Notes: generated by a model not told the origin, from the letters alone. Shown: positions 1 through 9,619, numbered from the stretch's first letter. The stretch: 64,000 nucleotides of DNA from Nodularia sp. NIES-3585 (GCF_002218065.1 NZ_BDUB01000001.1:4373118-4437117); one strand, 5' to 3'. A program made the numbers and translations.

Positions 1-64
1 CAAAAGAAATTGTATGATCCATCTAAACCTCGATTCTTCGCAGATAAACTTGGCCTCCTGCTCT

Positions 65-287
65 CTCAGAGGTTGTTTGAAAAGTCTAATTTATTACTAG
101 CCCAGGCGACTAGAAGTCGCGGCTATACAAACCAAACCCGCCGGCGCGGGTTAAAAACCTTAATTTTTCATTAGTCCAGGTCGGTGGACTTGGCCTGTGT
201 AGTAGCGTACAGCCTGCGGCATCGGAGGCTCTATTATATTCGCCCATAGCGTGGCGTTAGCCATAAACTTTTCAAACACCCTCTCAG
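65..287. repeat. MITE-like element with 21-bp terminal inverted repeats
   Basis: The two ends (65-85 and 267-287) are inverted copies matching at 19 of 21 positions and share the core GTTTGAAAAGT. No coding capacity is seen inside. The interior holds a GC-rich hairpin at 135-152 (AACCCGC, four-base loop, GCGGGTT) and a second one near 171-188 (AGTCCA..TGGACT type). Such paired hairpins are common dispersed repeats in Nostocales genomes. No clear target duplication was found. It is read as a non-autonomous element; the mobilising transposase is not evident. Confidence 0.6.
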
Positions 288-326
288 ATGTAGCAGGAGG
301 TAAGAAGCGCTAAAGTAGTCTAAATA

Positions 327-674
327 TCACCACTTAGCTTTTGAAATCAAAGCGCTACCTATGGCTCCCGCAGCACCAATACCAGCAGCAATGATTATAG
401 GAGCTATTCCACCTGCTACTGCTTCTAACTCATCATCAGTTAATTCCCCAGATACTTGGCGTTCCTGGAATTCATTTTGGCGTTGTTTGATTGCTGCCCA
501 AAGTTCTTCTGAGGTAAAATCGTAACCATATTTTTTACCTAAATCAGTCGCACCTTCTCGGTCAGCATCTTCTCCAGCAGTGTCTGCTGATTCAATAACT
601 TCAGCTAACTCTTCTTGCAATTTTTCTTCTGATTCGACTCTTTCTAAAAACTGATTTACAGCTTCAATACTCAT
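327..674 (-). CDS. Nif11-type RiPP/bacteriocin precursor peptide
   Basis: A 115-residue peptide with an acidic Nif11-like leader (residues 1 to about 88) ending in the double-glycine motif ELEAVAGG, then a core of about 26 residues. The core is strongly hydrophobic and rich in Gly, Ala and Ile (IAPIIIAAGIGAAGAIG) and ends SKAKW. It has no Cys or Thr and only one Ser, so it is a poor substrate for lanthionine or thiazole formation; an unmodified membrane-active peptide is one possibility. Upstream of the ATG at 674 is an AGGA ribosome-binding site at good spacing. The C39-peptidase exporter at 6252-8465 is the obvious partner for GG cleavage and secretion. The leader assignment is firm; core activity is inference. 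Confidence 0.85.
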   Translation of the reverse strand: MSIEAVNQFLERVESEEKLQEELAEVIESADTAGEDADREGATDLGKKYGYDFTSEELWAAIKQRQNEFQERQVSGELTDDELEAVAGGIAPIIIAAGIGAAGAIGSALISKAKW

Positions 675-1179
675 GGGAAATATCCTGTGGAATGTTTAAA
701 CTGAACAACAATTACCGTAATTTTTTTTATCGTGAAAGTCAATTCATAAAAGTTGAGTTTTGTTCAGTATTTTATTCAGAATTGATGGAAATGTTCAGGG
801 ATAGTGGTGGGTTACGGACTATCGTCCTAACCCACCCTACAAGTTGGGGATTTTATTCCTTGGAAGTCCCTAACCTCACGCAAAACACCGTTCGGCGAAG
901 CTCAGTCGAGCCGGTGACGCTCACCGCGAAGCCTCTCAAACCCTGATAACTCTCTGTCCTCTGCGTCTGGTGTGGTACGCGCTACGCGCAGGTTTATCTG
1001 GATATTTTATTTCTTGAAAGTACCCAAGTCATCGTAAATAATTAAAGGTTTGTAGTCAGGACTAAAGTCCTGAATTAAGGGCTAAAGCCCTTACTACGAG
1101 CTAAATTACAATATTTTTACATTACTTCACATAGTTAGCTTTATTCTCGCCAACTTACTTAACTGAAAAAATGTGTCTT
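675..1179. other. Intergenic region with dispersed hairpin repeats
   Basis: No convincing gene. It contains a compound hairpin at 806-836 (GGTGGGTT pairing with AACCCACC around an inner GGAC/GTCC) and, near 1057-1098, two small stem repeats of the AGGACTAAAGTCCT and AGGGCTAAAGCCCT type. Around 880-1000 there is degenerate repeat sequence of the kind scattered through cyanobacterial intergenic DNA. The 84-codon open frame at 692-946 runs through these repeats and is not considered a gene. Confidence 0.5.
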
Positions 1180-2277
1180 TCAACTAAGCTCATTTTTTTT
1201 TCTGATTTGCTCCGCACGTTGCTGCAAATTTTGAAAAAAATCGCCCTCGATAATTTCAGCTACTTCGCTTTCTTTCTTTGATTCGTCGATTTGAATTTGC
1301 AATTCCAATACTTGTTGTTTCAGTTTCTGTTCGCGGTTGTGAAATTGCCGAGACAGATGAATGGCTGCTGCTGCTTGATTCGCCAAAGCAGTTAAAAAAT
1401 CTAAATCCTCTTCGGTATAACGGACAAGAGGAGATAAATTATCGACGTATAATACCCCGATGGTTTCCTGATGATTTTTGAGTGGGACGCACATACAATT
1501 CTGAATCCCGTCTAGGAGAATGGAGACAGAATCATGAAATCGCTGGTCGCCCTTGGGATCTTGACTGATAATTGCATCCCCGCTTTTATAAGCGATATTG
1601 ACGATTCTGCGACTGTAAAACTCTTGGCTAAAATGAATATATTCTCGTGACTTGACTTCTTTGGCTTCGAGTTGTTGAGACTTGTCATCCACCAAGAGAA
1701 TCGCCGCCCGGTCAATTCCCATAATTTCAAACAAAAGATTGAGGATCTTGTGCAGAAGTTGATCGGGTTCGTCAGGGGAACAAAGTTGTTTACTAACTTC
1801 TAAGAGAATTTTTAGTTTGTTAACTGGCTGTTGCTGACTATTGTCAGTATTAAATTTGAGAATTGAGTCAGACCTGGAATTCTGGCTCACCAAATTCTGA
1901 AGTTGATCGGGAATTTCGGGCAGAGGAATTTGTTTGAAATTATCGCCTAATAATTCTTTACCATCGATCTGCTTGAACCGGGATGTTGTTAGGTTATGAA
2001 CGAATTTAAATGGGACTGTACCGCACATAACTTGATCACCTTCACCAAGTTGACAGATATCAACTTTGACTTGATTGACAAAAGTATGATTGCTACTGCG
2101 ACAATCCTGAATTGTCACACTATTAGGGGTGACATGAATCTGGGCATGATGACGAGATACGGTTTCTTCTAGTAGAACAATAGTATTATCTATTTGGCGA
2201 CCAATGGTGTTAACTCCAGGTTTCAATTCATAAACTCTCTCATTTGGTGTTTCAGGAGTGTAGATTAAATAAGACAC
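1180..2277 (-). CDS. FHA-GAF domain signalling protein
   Basis: A 365-residue protein starting at a GTG. Residues about 20-95 form a forkhead-associated (FHA) phosphothreonine-binding domain: TIGRQ, the signature SRHHAQIH, then NHTFVN. After a linker, residues about 165-310 form a GAF domain (LLFEIMGIDRAAILLVD, then GVLYVDN), followed by a charged coiled-coil tail. FHA domains bind phosphorylated partners and GAF domains bind small ligands or dimerise. No output domain is present, so it is probably an adaptor or sensor. It lies 32 bp downstream of the ParA-like gene on the same strand, so the two are likely co-transcribed. It could regulate the adjacent peptide-export locus, but this is unproven. 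Confidence 0.8.
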   Translation of the reverse strand: MSYLIYTPETPNERVYELKPGVNTIGRQIDNTIVLLEETVSRHHAQIHVTPNSVTIQDCRSSNHTFVNQVKVDICQLGEGDQVMCGTVPFKFVHNLTTSRFKQIDGKELLGDNFKQIPLPEIPDQLQNLVSQNSRSDSILKFNTDNSQQQPVNKLKILLEVSKQLCSPDEPDQLLHKILNLLFEIMGIDRAAILLVDDKSQQLEAKEVKSREYIHFSQEFYSRRIVNIAYKSGDAIISQDPKGDQRFHDSVSILLDGIQNCMCVPLKNHQETIGVLYVDNLSPLVRYTEEDLDFLTALANQAAAAIHLSRQFHNREQKLKQQVLELQIQIDESKKESEVAEIIEGDFFQNLQQRAEQIRKKNELS

Positions 2278-2309
2278 GTTTGCTGCTCGGATATTCTCTA
2301 GCTATTAAT

Positions 2310-3086
2310 TTAAATGGTAACTGTCTTGTTGGTAATTTGTTTAGCGATTTTTTGCAGAACTTTAGTGATGGGATGGTTTTGGTATTTAATGCTAAAAATA
2401 CCTTGACTAGCTAAACGCAACATATCCGGAGAGTCCGGTAGGATAGCCAAAACAGGCACATTGTATGTGGCTTTGACTTGTTGACACATTTGTTCAAAAT
2501 TGTATTCAGGTAAGGCTTTATTGACTATGAGAAACATCTGAGGGACTTTGAGTCGCCGAGCCACATCTACTGTAACGGCTGTTCCCTGAAAATCTTGTTG
2601 ATCTGGTCGCAGTATCAATAGTACCATCTGGGAAACTGTTAAAGAAAGTAATGTTTCCTCGCTCAAGCCAGGATGGGTATCAATGAATAAATAATCTAAT
2701 TTTAAGTCCTTAATCAGCTGCTGATATCCTTGAAATAATAATTCTGGGTCGAAACCTTCTCTTAAAATCCGAGAAATATCATTGATTTTGACGCTTGCAG
2801 GCACTAAATAAACTTTGGTATTGGGAGTTTCTTGTTCTTCTAGAACATAACTAACATCATAGGCAGCATCCTTAATTTTACTCTTTCCCCAAAGAAAGTC
2901 ATTCAGAGTGCGATCGCCCTGCTTAACCGCCAAACCAAAGAGAATATGAATTCCGGGAGAAGGTAGGTCGGTATCGATAATACCCACGCGATTTCCCTGT
3001 CTAGCCACCAAGGTAGCAATATTGGCTGTGGTATTAGATTTACCAGTACCGCCTCGATAAGAGTGAATAGAAATAATTTTTGACAT
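2310..3086 (-). CDS. ParA/MinD-family P-loop ATPase
   Basis: A 258-residue protein with the deviant Walker A motif YRGGTGKSNTTANIA near residue 10, DTDLPSPG near residue 40 and the Walker B-like LFIDTHPG near residue 135. These place it in the ParA/MinD superfamily, dimeric ATPases that position cargo or regulate partners. No ParB and no centromere-like repeats are seen nearby, so chromosome or plasmid partition is not indicated. It precedes the FHA-GAF gene in an apparent two-gene operon and is divergent from the cNMP-fold protein of the export locus. MinD-like proteins next to FHA proteins suggest a signalling or positioning role; the cargo is unknown. Confidence 0.85.
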   Translation of the reverse strand: MSKIISIHSYRGGTGKSNTTANIATLVARQGNRVGIIDTDLPSPGIHILFGLAVKQGDRTLNDFLWGKSKIKDAAYDVSYVLEEQETPNTKVYLVPASVKINDISRILREGFDPELLFQGYQQLIKDLKLDYLFIDTHPGLSEETLLSLTVSQMVLLILRPDQQDFQGTAVTVDVARRLKVPQMFLIVNKALPEYNFEQMCQQVKATYNVPVLAILPDSPDMLRLASQGIFSIKYQNHPITKVLQKIAKQITNKTVTI

Positions 3087-3463
3087 GGCGCTAATTATAT
3101 ATAATGGTGTAACAAAAAAAAATATACTAGTATATTTTACAACGAGTTTTTGATTTATTCTGATTCCTTACACACCTTTTTTGGCATTTGCGGTAGCAAT
3201 GAATTCTTTACCCGAACAGATGAAGATAAATGTCCACGGGATTAACTTTGCCGCAACCAGAACAACTGCAACTTTACACTTATTCGGGTCTTGTTCTGTA
3301 CAAGAATATAACAATTGGCATTGGGTGCGTCAATATGAACAACAATGGCTGGAGAAAGAGTAAACCGCATAACAATAGCTGTGAACGATGCCAAACAAGT
3401 TATTGCCCAATGCAATGGCATCACAACCCTGTGAAATAAAACTTTTTAGACTTTGATGATTGA
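3087..3463. other. Divergent intergenic region
   Basis: This 377-bp AT-rich stretch separates the leftward ParA-like gene from the rightward export operon and must hold promoters for both. Two overlapping short open frames (3181-3363 and 3230-3439) lack family features and ribosome-binding sites and are not called genes. I see no clear operator repeats. Confidence 0.4.
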
Positions 3464-4582
3464 ATGGGTGAAATTATGATAGACCTTTTTCTCAAACATT
3501 TAAGTAATAGCGATATTCAATGGCTGAAGCAAAATGGACACATGGAAAACATTCAGACAGGAGATGTGTTAATTGAACAGGCGCGATCGCCTGATTTTTT
3601 ATACCTGCTCATTAGCGGTGAACTCACGGGAACCATTAGCCAAAATCAAGGTGGTAGGTTAGGGCGTGTGTTTGCTGTCCTTGAGGAAGATGAAGATTTA
3701 GAACAAGAAATTACCCGCTTTTCCCCAGGAGAAGTCATCGGAAAAATGTCTCCAGTCGAGCTAACCCCAGCAGCGATGACAGTCAGAGCCGCAGAAAATT
3801 CAGTCTTGCTGGCTATTCCCTATGAGGTACTCCAAGCGCAAATAGCAGAGGACTTTGGTTTTGCATCCCGACTTTATCAAGGAATTGCAACTGTACTCTC
3901 AGATCGTTTTGGGCGACTGATCCAATACTTTGTGCATCAGCACAAGGGACAAATTCCCCCTCTAGAAGATGTACCGCTAATTTTCGGAGAACTCAGTGAC
4001 AGCGACGTTGACTGGATGCTAGGTGTTTGCAGATTAACAGAAATATCAGCTGAAGAAATTCTCATCCGTAATGGCGAGCAGATTGAAAATCTTTATATCA
4101 TCCTTCAAGGAGGAATTGCCGTTTTCGTCAAAGAAGAACAACCCAATCGGCTCGTCAGTCTTTTCAGCGCCCTAGAAAACGATGAACAAACAGATGAATC
4201 CTTAGAAACAGAGATCATCCGTCTCTACCGAGGAGAAATTATCGGAGAAGCGATCGCCTTAGATAACCCCATGTCAACCTGCACCTTGAGAGCTTTAGAA
4301 AATTCTATTTTACTGAGAATTTCAGAACAACAATTGCTGGTTAAATTACAGCAGGATGTAGGCACAGCCGCCCGTTTCTATCGCGTTGTTTCCATGCTGA
4401 TTTCCGGGAGATTACAAGGGCTAATTAGCCGCTTGGGATACGGGCGAAGTCGCTACCAAATTGGGCAAAGTCTAGAATTAGATGCCGTTTATGAAGATGA
4501 AATTGATTTGGAAGTCATGGATAACCTGACCCTGGGCGGAGCCAGATTTGACTGGATGCTCAAACGATTAAAAGTCAGTTAA
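3464..4582 (+). CDS. Tandem cyclic-nucleotide-binding-fold protein of peptide-export locus
   Basis: A 372-residue protein with two copies of the cNMP-binding (CAP-like) beta-roll fold, about residues 10-150 and 170-320. Each has a GDVLIEQ or EEILIRNGE strand, an LYLLISGEL or LYIILQGGI strand and a PGEVIGKM or RGEIIGEA turn. No helix-turn-helix follows, so it is not a CRP-type transcription factor. Proteins of this type often precede NHLM-type bacteriocin exporters, where their role is undefined. The next two genes encode the HlyD-type adaptor and C39 transporter on the same strand, 40 bp apart. A second in-frame ATG at 3476 is better spaced from a GGTGA sequence and may be the true start. Confidence 0.8.
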   Translation: MGEIMIDLFLKHLSNSDIQWLKQNGHMENIQTGDVLIEQARSPDFLYLLISGELTGTISQNQGGRLGRVFAVLEEDEDLEQEITRFSPGEVIGKMSPVELTPAAMTVRAAENSVLLAIPYEVLQAQIAEDFGFASRLYQGIATVLSDRFGRLIQYFVHQHKGQIPPLEDVPLIFGELSDSDVDWMLGVCRLTEISAEEILIRNGEQIENLYIILQGGIAVFVKEEQPNRLVSLFSALENDEQTDESLETEIIRLYRGEIIGEAIALDNPMSTCTLRALENSILLRISEQQLLVKLQQDVGTAARFYRVVSMLISGRLQGLISRLGYGRSRYQIGQSLELDAVYEDEIDLEVMDNLTLGGARFDWMLKRLKVS

Positions 4583-4622
4583 ATCTTGAGCCAGCATAAA
4601 TAATCAGTGGGTTAATTGTTAT

Positions 4623-6245
4623 ATGTCAGATTCATCAAAAAAACTATTTCGAGAGGAATCTCTAGAACGCCTATCTTCACCAGAAAGGCTCGACCAGCTG
4701 ATGAACGTGGTCAATCCCAGAGCTTGGTTACCATTAGCCGGATTGGGATCTTTGGTTGCAGTAGCCGCAGTTTGGAGCGTCGTTGGTCGGCTTCCGCTCA
4801 CAGTTACGGGAGAAGGTGTATTGCTCTATCCTCGCAGCGTCATTCAATTTCAAGCCCCTAGTGATGGGACAGTAGTTCAACTCAACATTAAAGCTGGAGA
4901 TCAGATCAAAAAAGGAGAGATCATTGGACTGGTCAGCCAACCCGGACTAGAACAGCAACTCCAGCAAGAACAGAATCGGCTGGAAGAATTATTGACTCAA
5001 GCACAAAACAGCGACTCAGCCCTCAAAAGAAGTCTCATCTCGCAGAGGACAAATTTAGCCAAACAACAAGCTAGCCTCAAAGTTACCTTAGAACGAGAGT
5101 CTATCATCCCCAGGTTACGCCAACAAAACCTGATCCTACTCAGGCAAAGTCGTGAGGTGATTGAAAAAAGACTGAGTAACGACCAAAAAGTTTTACCGAA
5201 CCTGCGTCAAAGAAGTTTCGATTCTATTCAACAAAAAAGAGCAGGTCTGAATGAGCGTCTAGGACAAATTAATAAATTGCTGCCAGAACTACAAACACAG
5301 TTAGACGCTCGTCGCGGATTGTATGAGCAAAAAATCGTCAGTGCAGATGTGATGTTAAGCGCTCAAAGAGAATACTTTGATAGTCTAGCCCAACTGTCGG
5401 ATCTGGAAGCCCAACAAAAACAGCTAGAACTAGATCAGGTGAATACAGAACGACAGTATTTAGACAGTATTAACCAAAGTAACCAACTCCAAGTTCAACT
5501 GCAAGAAATTCAGGTGCAGCAAGTTGATCTGGAAAGGCAATACCAGCAAAGCCTGAATACAATCGACGAACTAAATATTAAACTTCAAGAAGTTAACACT
5601 CAACTAGCCAAGTTAGATCAAGAAGAATTAGAGGCACAGATTAATAGAAAAAATAATATTGCAGATGTGCGCCGAAAAATAGCTCAATTAGACACAGAGA
5701 TTAGCTTAAAAAGCCAAATTATTAGTGATTATGATGGAAAAATTTTGGAATTATCAGTGGTACCAGGGCAGATAGTTTCTGGAGGATCTCGTCTGGGATC
5801 AATTAATTCTCAAGGTACCGATGCCAAACTGACCAGCGTCATCTATTTTGCTGATAGAGATGGCAAGCAAATTCAAGCGGGAATGCAAGTCCAAGTCACC
5901 CCTAGTCTAGTCAAACGAGAACGATTTGGGGGTATTCTCGGCAAGGTGCAAACTGTGACACCTTTCCCAGTCACAGTGCAAGATATGTCAACCATGATCG
6001 GCAACCAAAATCTCGCGGAAAATCTGGCTCAAAGTCTGGTATCAGCAGGTGGTAATGCTCCCGTACAAGTTTTTGCCGAACTGGAAACCGCCGATACTAA
6101 CAGTGGCTATCAATGGTCTTCCTCCACAGGGCCTAACATCCAACTGTCTCCGGGGACTACCGTACAGGTGCGGGTCAAGGTAGGAGAAATTGCCCCGATA
6201 GCCTACGTTATTCCGGTGTTTAAGTCGATTACGGGGATTTATTAG
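4623..6245 (+). CDS. HlyD-family membrane fusion protein (NHLM-type secretion)
   Basis: A 540-residue periplasmic adaptor. One membrane segment lies near residues 35-57 (LAGLGSLVAVAAVWSVVG). A biotinyl-lipoyl-like half (SDGTVVQLNIKAGDQIKKGE) follows, then a coiled coil of about 270 residues rich in Gln, Glu and Leu, the second lipoyl half (ILELSVVPGQIVSGG), and a beta-barrel C-terminus. It links an inner-membrane ABC exporter to an outer-membrane channel for type I secretion. It lies 40 bp after the cNMP-fold gene and 6 bp before the C39 transporter, so the three form one operon. No TolC homologue lies in the window. Confidence 0.9.
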   Translation: MSDSSKKLFREESLERLSSPERLDQLMNVVNPRAWLPLAGLGSLVAVAAVWSVVGRLPLTVTGEGVLLYPRSVIQFQAPSDGTVVQLNIKAGDQIKKGEIIGLVSQPGLEQQLQQEQNRLEELLTQAQNSDSALKRSLISQRTNLAKQQASLKVTLERESIIPRLRQQNLILLRQSREVIEKRLSNDQKVLPNLRQRSFDSIQQKRAGLNERLGQINKLLPELQTQLDARRGLYEQKIVSADVMLSAQREYFDSLAQLSDLEAQQKQLELDQVNTERQYLDSINQSNQLQVQLQEIQVQQVDLERQYQQSLNTIDELNIKLQEVNTQLAKLDQEELEAQINRKNNIADVRRKIAQLDTEISLKSQIISDYDGKILELSVVPGQIVSGGSRLGSINSQGTDAKLTSVIYFADRDGKQIQAGMQVQVTPSLVKRERFGGILGKVQTVTPFPVTVQDMSTMIGNQNLAENLAQSLVSAGGNAPVQVFAELETADTNSGYQWSSSTGPNIQLSPGTTVQVRVKVGEIAPIAYVIPVFKSITGIY

Positions 6246-6251
6246 CAGATT

Positions 6252-8465
6252 ATGTCCATAGGATTTATTTCTCACTTGATCAGAACAAGCGATCGCGGTC
6301 GAGTCCGAACTCCCACCATACTGCAAATGGAAGCAGTAGAATGTGGTGCTGCCGCACTCGGCATTATCTTGGGTTATCACGGTCGGATAGTTCCCCTGAC
6401 CGAATTGCGGCGTGAATGTGGTGTGTCGAGAGATGGTAGCAAAGCTTCTAACGTCCTCAAAGCAGCTCGGTTATACGGTTTAAATGCCAAAGGATTTAAA
6501 AAGTCTTTGGCAGAGGTGCAAAAAATTAAACCTCCTTTTATCGTTTTCTGGAACTTCAACCACTTTTTAGTCGTGGAAGGATTTGCGGATAAAACTGTAT
6601 ATCTCAACGATCCTGGAACAGGGCCAAGAAAGATTTCCTTAGATGAATTCGACCAAGGTTTCACAGGGGTGATCCTAATCATGGAACCGGGGCCGGAGTT
6701 TCAGAAAGGCGGCAAAAAAAAGGGGATTCTCACCGCCTTAGCCTCACGCCTGGAAACTTCCCGGACAGCGATTATTTTCTGCTTGCTAGCCGGATTGCTG
6801 CTGACGATTCCCCGCTTGGCCGCACCTGCCTTTACGCAAGTATTTATCGATGAAATTATTATAGAAAATCGGACTCAATGGTTGCGTCCCCTACTGTTGG
6901 GCATGGTCATAGCCGCTTTGCTGAGGGGTTTTTTAGCCCGCTTGCGGCTCACATATCTGCGAAGATTACTACTGAAGCTGTCAATTACCATGTCGGGGCA
7001 GTTTATATGGCATACCATCCGCTTGCCAGTGGGGTTTTACGCCCAACGCTTCACAGGCGAAATTAGTAGTCGCGCTCAACTCAACAATCAAGTCGCCGAA
7101 GTCCTTTCAGGACGTTTGGCAACCACTGCCATAGACTCCATGATGATGGTATTTTATGCCCTGATCATGTTCTTCTACGATCCATTATTAACCTTAGTTG
7201 CCATTCTCTTCGCCGCCGCTAACTTCGTTGCTTTGCAGTCCCTCTCCCGTAACCGAGTCGATGCCAATCTCAGATTGTCTCAAGAAACAGGGAAAGTGGC
7301 TGGAGTGGCTATTAGCGGTATTCAAAGCATAGAAACAGTCAAAGCCAGTGGGTTAGAGTTTGACTTATTTTCTAAGTTTGCCGGCTACTACGCCAAAAGC
7401 ATGAACGCCCAGCAGGAATTAGAACTGCCCACTCGCATCCTGGGAACGTTGCCTACAGTGTTGACTTCTCTGGCCGTGACCTCAATTTTAGTAGCAGGCG
7501 GATTTAGGGTAATGGAAGGAAGCCTGAGTATCGGGGGACTGATTGCCTACCAACTACTGACACAGGAATTTCTCAAGCCTGTGAATGAATTGGTAAACTT
7601 TGGCAGTACCCTACAAGATTTAGAAGCAGACTTAAATCGTCTGGATGACATTTTAGAAAACCCGGTAGATCCCGAAGCCGAACGAGAAGTTGACAAACAA
7701 AACTTTAGTCCAGCAATCTACAGCCAAGAGTCCTTTAAGTTACAAGGATATGTGGAACTGCAAGGACTCACCTTTGGCTACAATCGCTTAGAAGACCCTC
7801 TGATTCAAGATTTAAGCTTGAGCTTAAAACCGGGGGAAAGAGTTGCCCTAGTGGGTGGTAGTGGTTCAGGTAAGTCTACTGTGGCTAAGTTGCTGACCGG
7901 ACTTTACCAACCCTGGTCGGGGGAAATCCTCTTAGACCGTATCTCTCGCCATCAAATTACTCGCCCTATTTTGGCCAATTCTCTGGCTATGGTAGAGCAG
8001 GAAATCTTTTTATTTGCCGGAACCGTGCGGGAAAATCTCACCCTTTGGGACTCGACTGTACCAGAAGAGGATCTAGTCAAAGCTTGTGAAGATGCAGCTA
8101 TTCACGATCTAATTCTGAATATGCCTGGTGGCTATAATAGTCAACTTAGTGAAGGGGGGATGAATTTAAGTGGCGGACAACGCCAGCGATTGGAAATTGC
8201 CCGTGCTTTGGTGAGAAATCCCTCTGTATTAGTTCTGGATGAGGCAACCAGCGCTCTTGATGCGGAAACCGAGCTGATCATCGACAGAAACTTGCGTCGG
8301 CGCGGTTGTTCTTGTATCGTCGTTGCTCACCGACTCAGTACTATTCGTGACTGCGATGAAATTATTGTCTTGGCGCGAGGGAAAGTGGTACAGCGAGGCA
8401 CTCATGAAGAGTTACGCAGTCGCCCTGGAGCCTATACCCGTTTAGTTGGTACTCAGGAAGTTTAA
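6252..8465 (+). CDS. C39 peptidase-containing ABC exporter (NHLP/bacteriocin type)
   Basis: A 737-residue transporter with three parts. Residues about 15-145 form a C39 peptidase: catalytic Cys in QMEAVECGAA, His in NFNHFLVV and Asp in YLNDPG. Residues about 165-470 form a six-helix ABC membrane domain. Residues about 500-735 are the ATPase, with Walker A GGSGSGKST, signature LSGGQRQR and Walker B VLVLDEATS. Enzymes of this family cut leader peptides after a double glycine and export the core. All catalytic residues are present. Natural substrates in the window are the Nif11-type precursor (327-674) and perhaps the GG peptide at 30230-30487; the link is inference. Confidence 0.95.
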   Translation: MSIGFISHLIRTSDRGRVRTPTILQMEAVECGAAALGIILGYHGRIVPLTELRRECGVSRDGSKASNVLKAARLYGLNAKGFKKSLAEVQKIKPPFIVFWNFNHFLVVEGFADKTVYLNDPGTGPRKISLDEFDQGFTGVILIMEPGPEFQKGGKKKGILTALASRLETSRTAIIFCLLAGLLLTIPRLAAPAFTQVFIDEIIIENRTQWLRPLLLGMVIAALLRGFLARLRLTYLRRLLLKLSITMSGQFIWHTIRLPVGFYAQRFTGEISSRAQLNNQVAEVLSGRLATTAIDSMMMVFYALIMFFYDPLLTLVAILFAAANFVALQSLSRNRVDANLRLSQETGKVAGVAISGIQSIETVKASGLEFDLFSKFAGYYAKSMNAQQELELPTRILGTLPTVLTSLAVTSILVAGGFRVMEGSLSIGGLIAYQLLTQEFLKPVNELVNFGSTLQDLEADLNRLDDILENPVDPEAEREVDKQNFSPAIYSQESFKLQGYVELQGLTFGYNRLEDPLIQDLSLSLKPGERVALVGGSGSGKSTVAKLLTGLYQPWSGEILLDRISRHQITRPILANSLAMVEQEIFLFAGTVRENLTLWDSTVPEEDLVKACEDAAIHDLILNMPGGYNSQLSEGGMNLSGGQRQRLEIARALVRNPSVLVLDEATSALDAETELIIDRNLRRRGCSCIVVAHRLSTIRDCDEIIVLARGKVVQRGTHEELRSRPGAYTRLVGTQEV

Positions 8466-8797
8466 GCTCATCCCCCGGACTAAAGTCCCTACGGTGTACA
8501 CACAAATGATTCGGTCAGTCAAAATTATGTTTTGTAGGGTGTGTTGTCGCGTAGCGCAACGCACCATTCTAGCGGCAGCTCAAAACGGACGTGGAGACTA
8601 TCGCAAAGGTAGCAGCATCCAGTGAAGCCTCAACCCGCGAAGAATTGATTCAACAGCGAAAATGGATCATGGGATGAGGGGAAAGCAAAAATATGAGAAA
8701 AAAGCTGACCCAAGGCCAGAAAAGTTCCGCAGTTCTTCAACTAACGATATATTTTTAAAATCTAACCCAGACAAAATCACTGTTTTTTGTTGAATCT
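8466..8797. other. Intergenic region with REP-like palindrome
   Basis: It contains a dispersed palindromic repeat near 8536-8566 (GTGTTGTCGCGTAGCGCAAC type, also seen near 11056) and a short open stretch at 8591-8677 that could be the tail of a decayed gene. The end near 8745-8797 is AT-rich and probably carries the promoter of the amidase gene. Confidence 0.4.
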
Positions 8798-9610
8798 ATG
8801 AAGTCTTATTTAGCCGCCGCTATTCAAATGACCAGTGTATCCAATGTACACAAAAACTTAGTACAGGCAGAAGAACTAATTGACCTAGCTGTACGTCGAG
8901 GTGCTGAATTAGTTGGGTTACCAGAAAACTTTTCTTTTATGGGAAAAGAAAAAGACAAACTGGCACAAGCAGAGGAAATTTACCGTGAATCTGCCCAATT
9001 TCTCAAAAAAATGGCGCAGCGCTATCAAGTTACCATCTTGGGCGGCAGTTTTCCAGTTCCTGTAGAGAATACAGGCAAAGTTTATAACACTACAATTCTC
9101 ATTGACCCCAGCGGTGAAGAACTCGCCCGCTACTATAAAGTACATTTATTTGATGTTAACGTCCCCGACGGCAACACTTATCGGGAATCTAGCACAGTTG
9201 TAGCTGGGAAGGAACTCCCCACAGTCTATTTTTCCGAAGAACTGGGTAATATCGGACTTTCTGTTTGCTATGATGTCCGCTTTCCTGAATTGTACCGACA
9301 TCTGTCAGATAAGGGCGCGGATGTGATGTTTGTACCTGCTGCCTTTACGGCTTTTACTGGGAAAGACCACTGGCAAGTCTTATTACAAGCCAGAGCCATT
9401 GAAAATACTGCCTACGTGATCGCCCCGGCTCAAACTGGCAATAACTATGACCTGCGCCACACCCACGGTCACGCTGTGATTATTGACCCTTGGGGTGTGA
9501 TTTTAGCTGATGCTGGTGAACAACCGGGAATTGCGATCGCGGAAATCAAACCCTCTCGTTTGGAACAAGTCCGCCGTCAAATGCCCTCCTTAGAACATCG
9601 AGTTTTCTAA
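8798..9610 (+). CDS. Carbon-nitrogen hydrolase, Nit1-like amidase
   Basis: A 270-residue member of the nitrilase superfamily with the full Glu-Lys-Cys triad: Glu in LVGLPENFSF, Lys in YYKVHLFDV, and the nucleophile in SVCYDVRFPELYR. Length and motifs fit the Nit1/NitFhit branch, whose members hydrolyse deaminated glutathione as a metabolite-repair reaction. Other omega-amidase activities cannot be excluded. It is probably cytoplasmic since no signal peptide is visible. A palindrome follows at 9620-9643. Confidence 0.9.
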   Translation: MKSYLAAAIQMTSVSNVHKNLVQAEELIDLAVRRGAELVGLPENFSFMGKEKDKLAQAEEIYRESAQFLKKMAQRYQVTILGGSFPVPVENTGKVYNTTILIDPSGEELARYYKVHLFDVNVPDGNTYRESSTVVAGKELPTVYFSEELGNIGLSVCYDVRFPELYRHLSDKGADVMFVPAAFTAFTGKDHWQVLLQARAIENTAYVIAPAQTGNNYDLRHTHGHAVIIDPWGVILADAGEQPGIAIAEIKPSRLEQVRRQMPSLEHRVF

Positions 9611-9619
9611 ATACCCAAT

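Noticed and set aside
692-946. An 84-codon frame after the Nif11 gene
   Set aside because: It runs through dispersed repeat sequence and shows no protein-like pattern.
3181-3439. Two overlapping short frames between the ParA-like and cNMP-fold genes
   Set aside because: No ribosome-binding site, no family features, and they overlap one another in different frames.
8591-8677. A short open stretch ending QQRKWIMG that might be a decayed gene tail
   Set aside because: Too short to assign and no homologous part is visible upstream.
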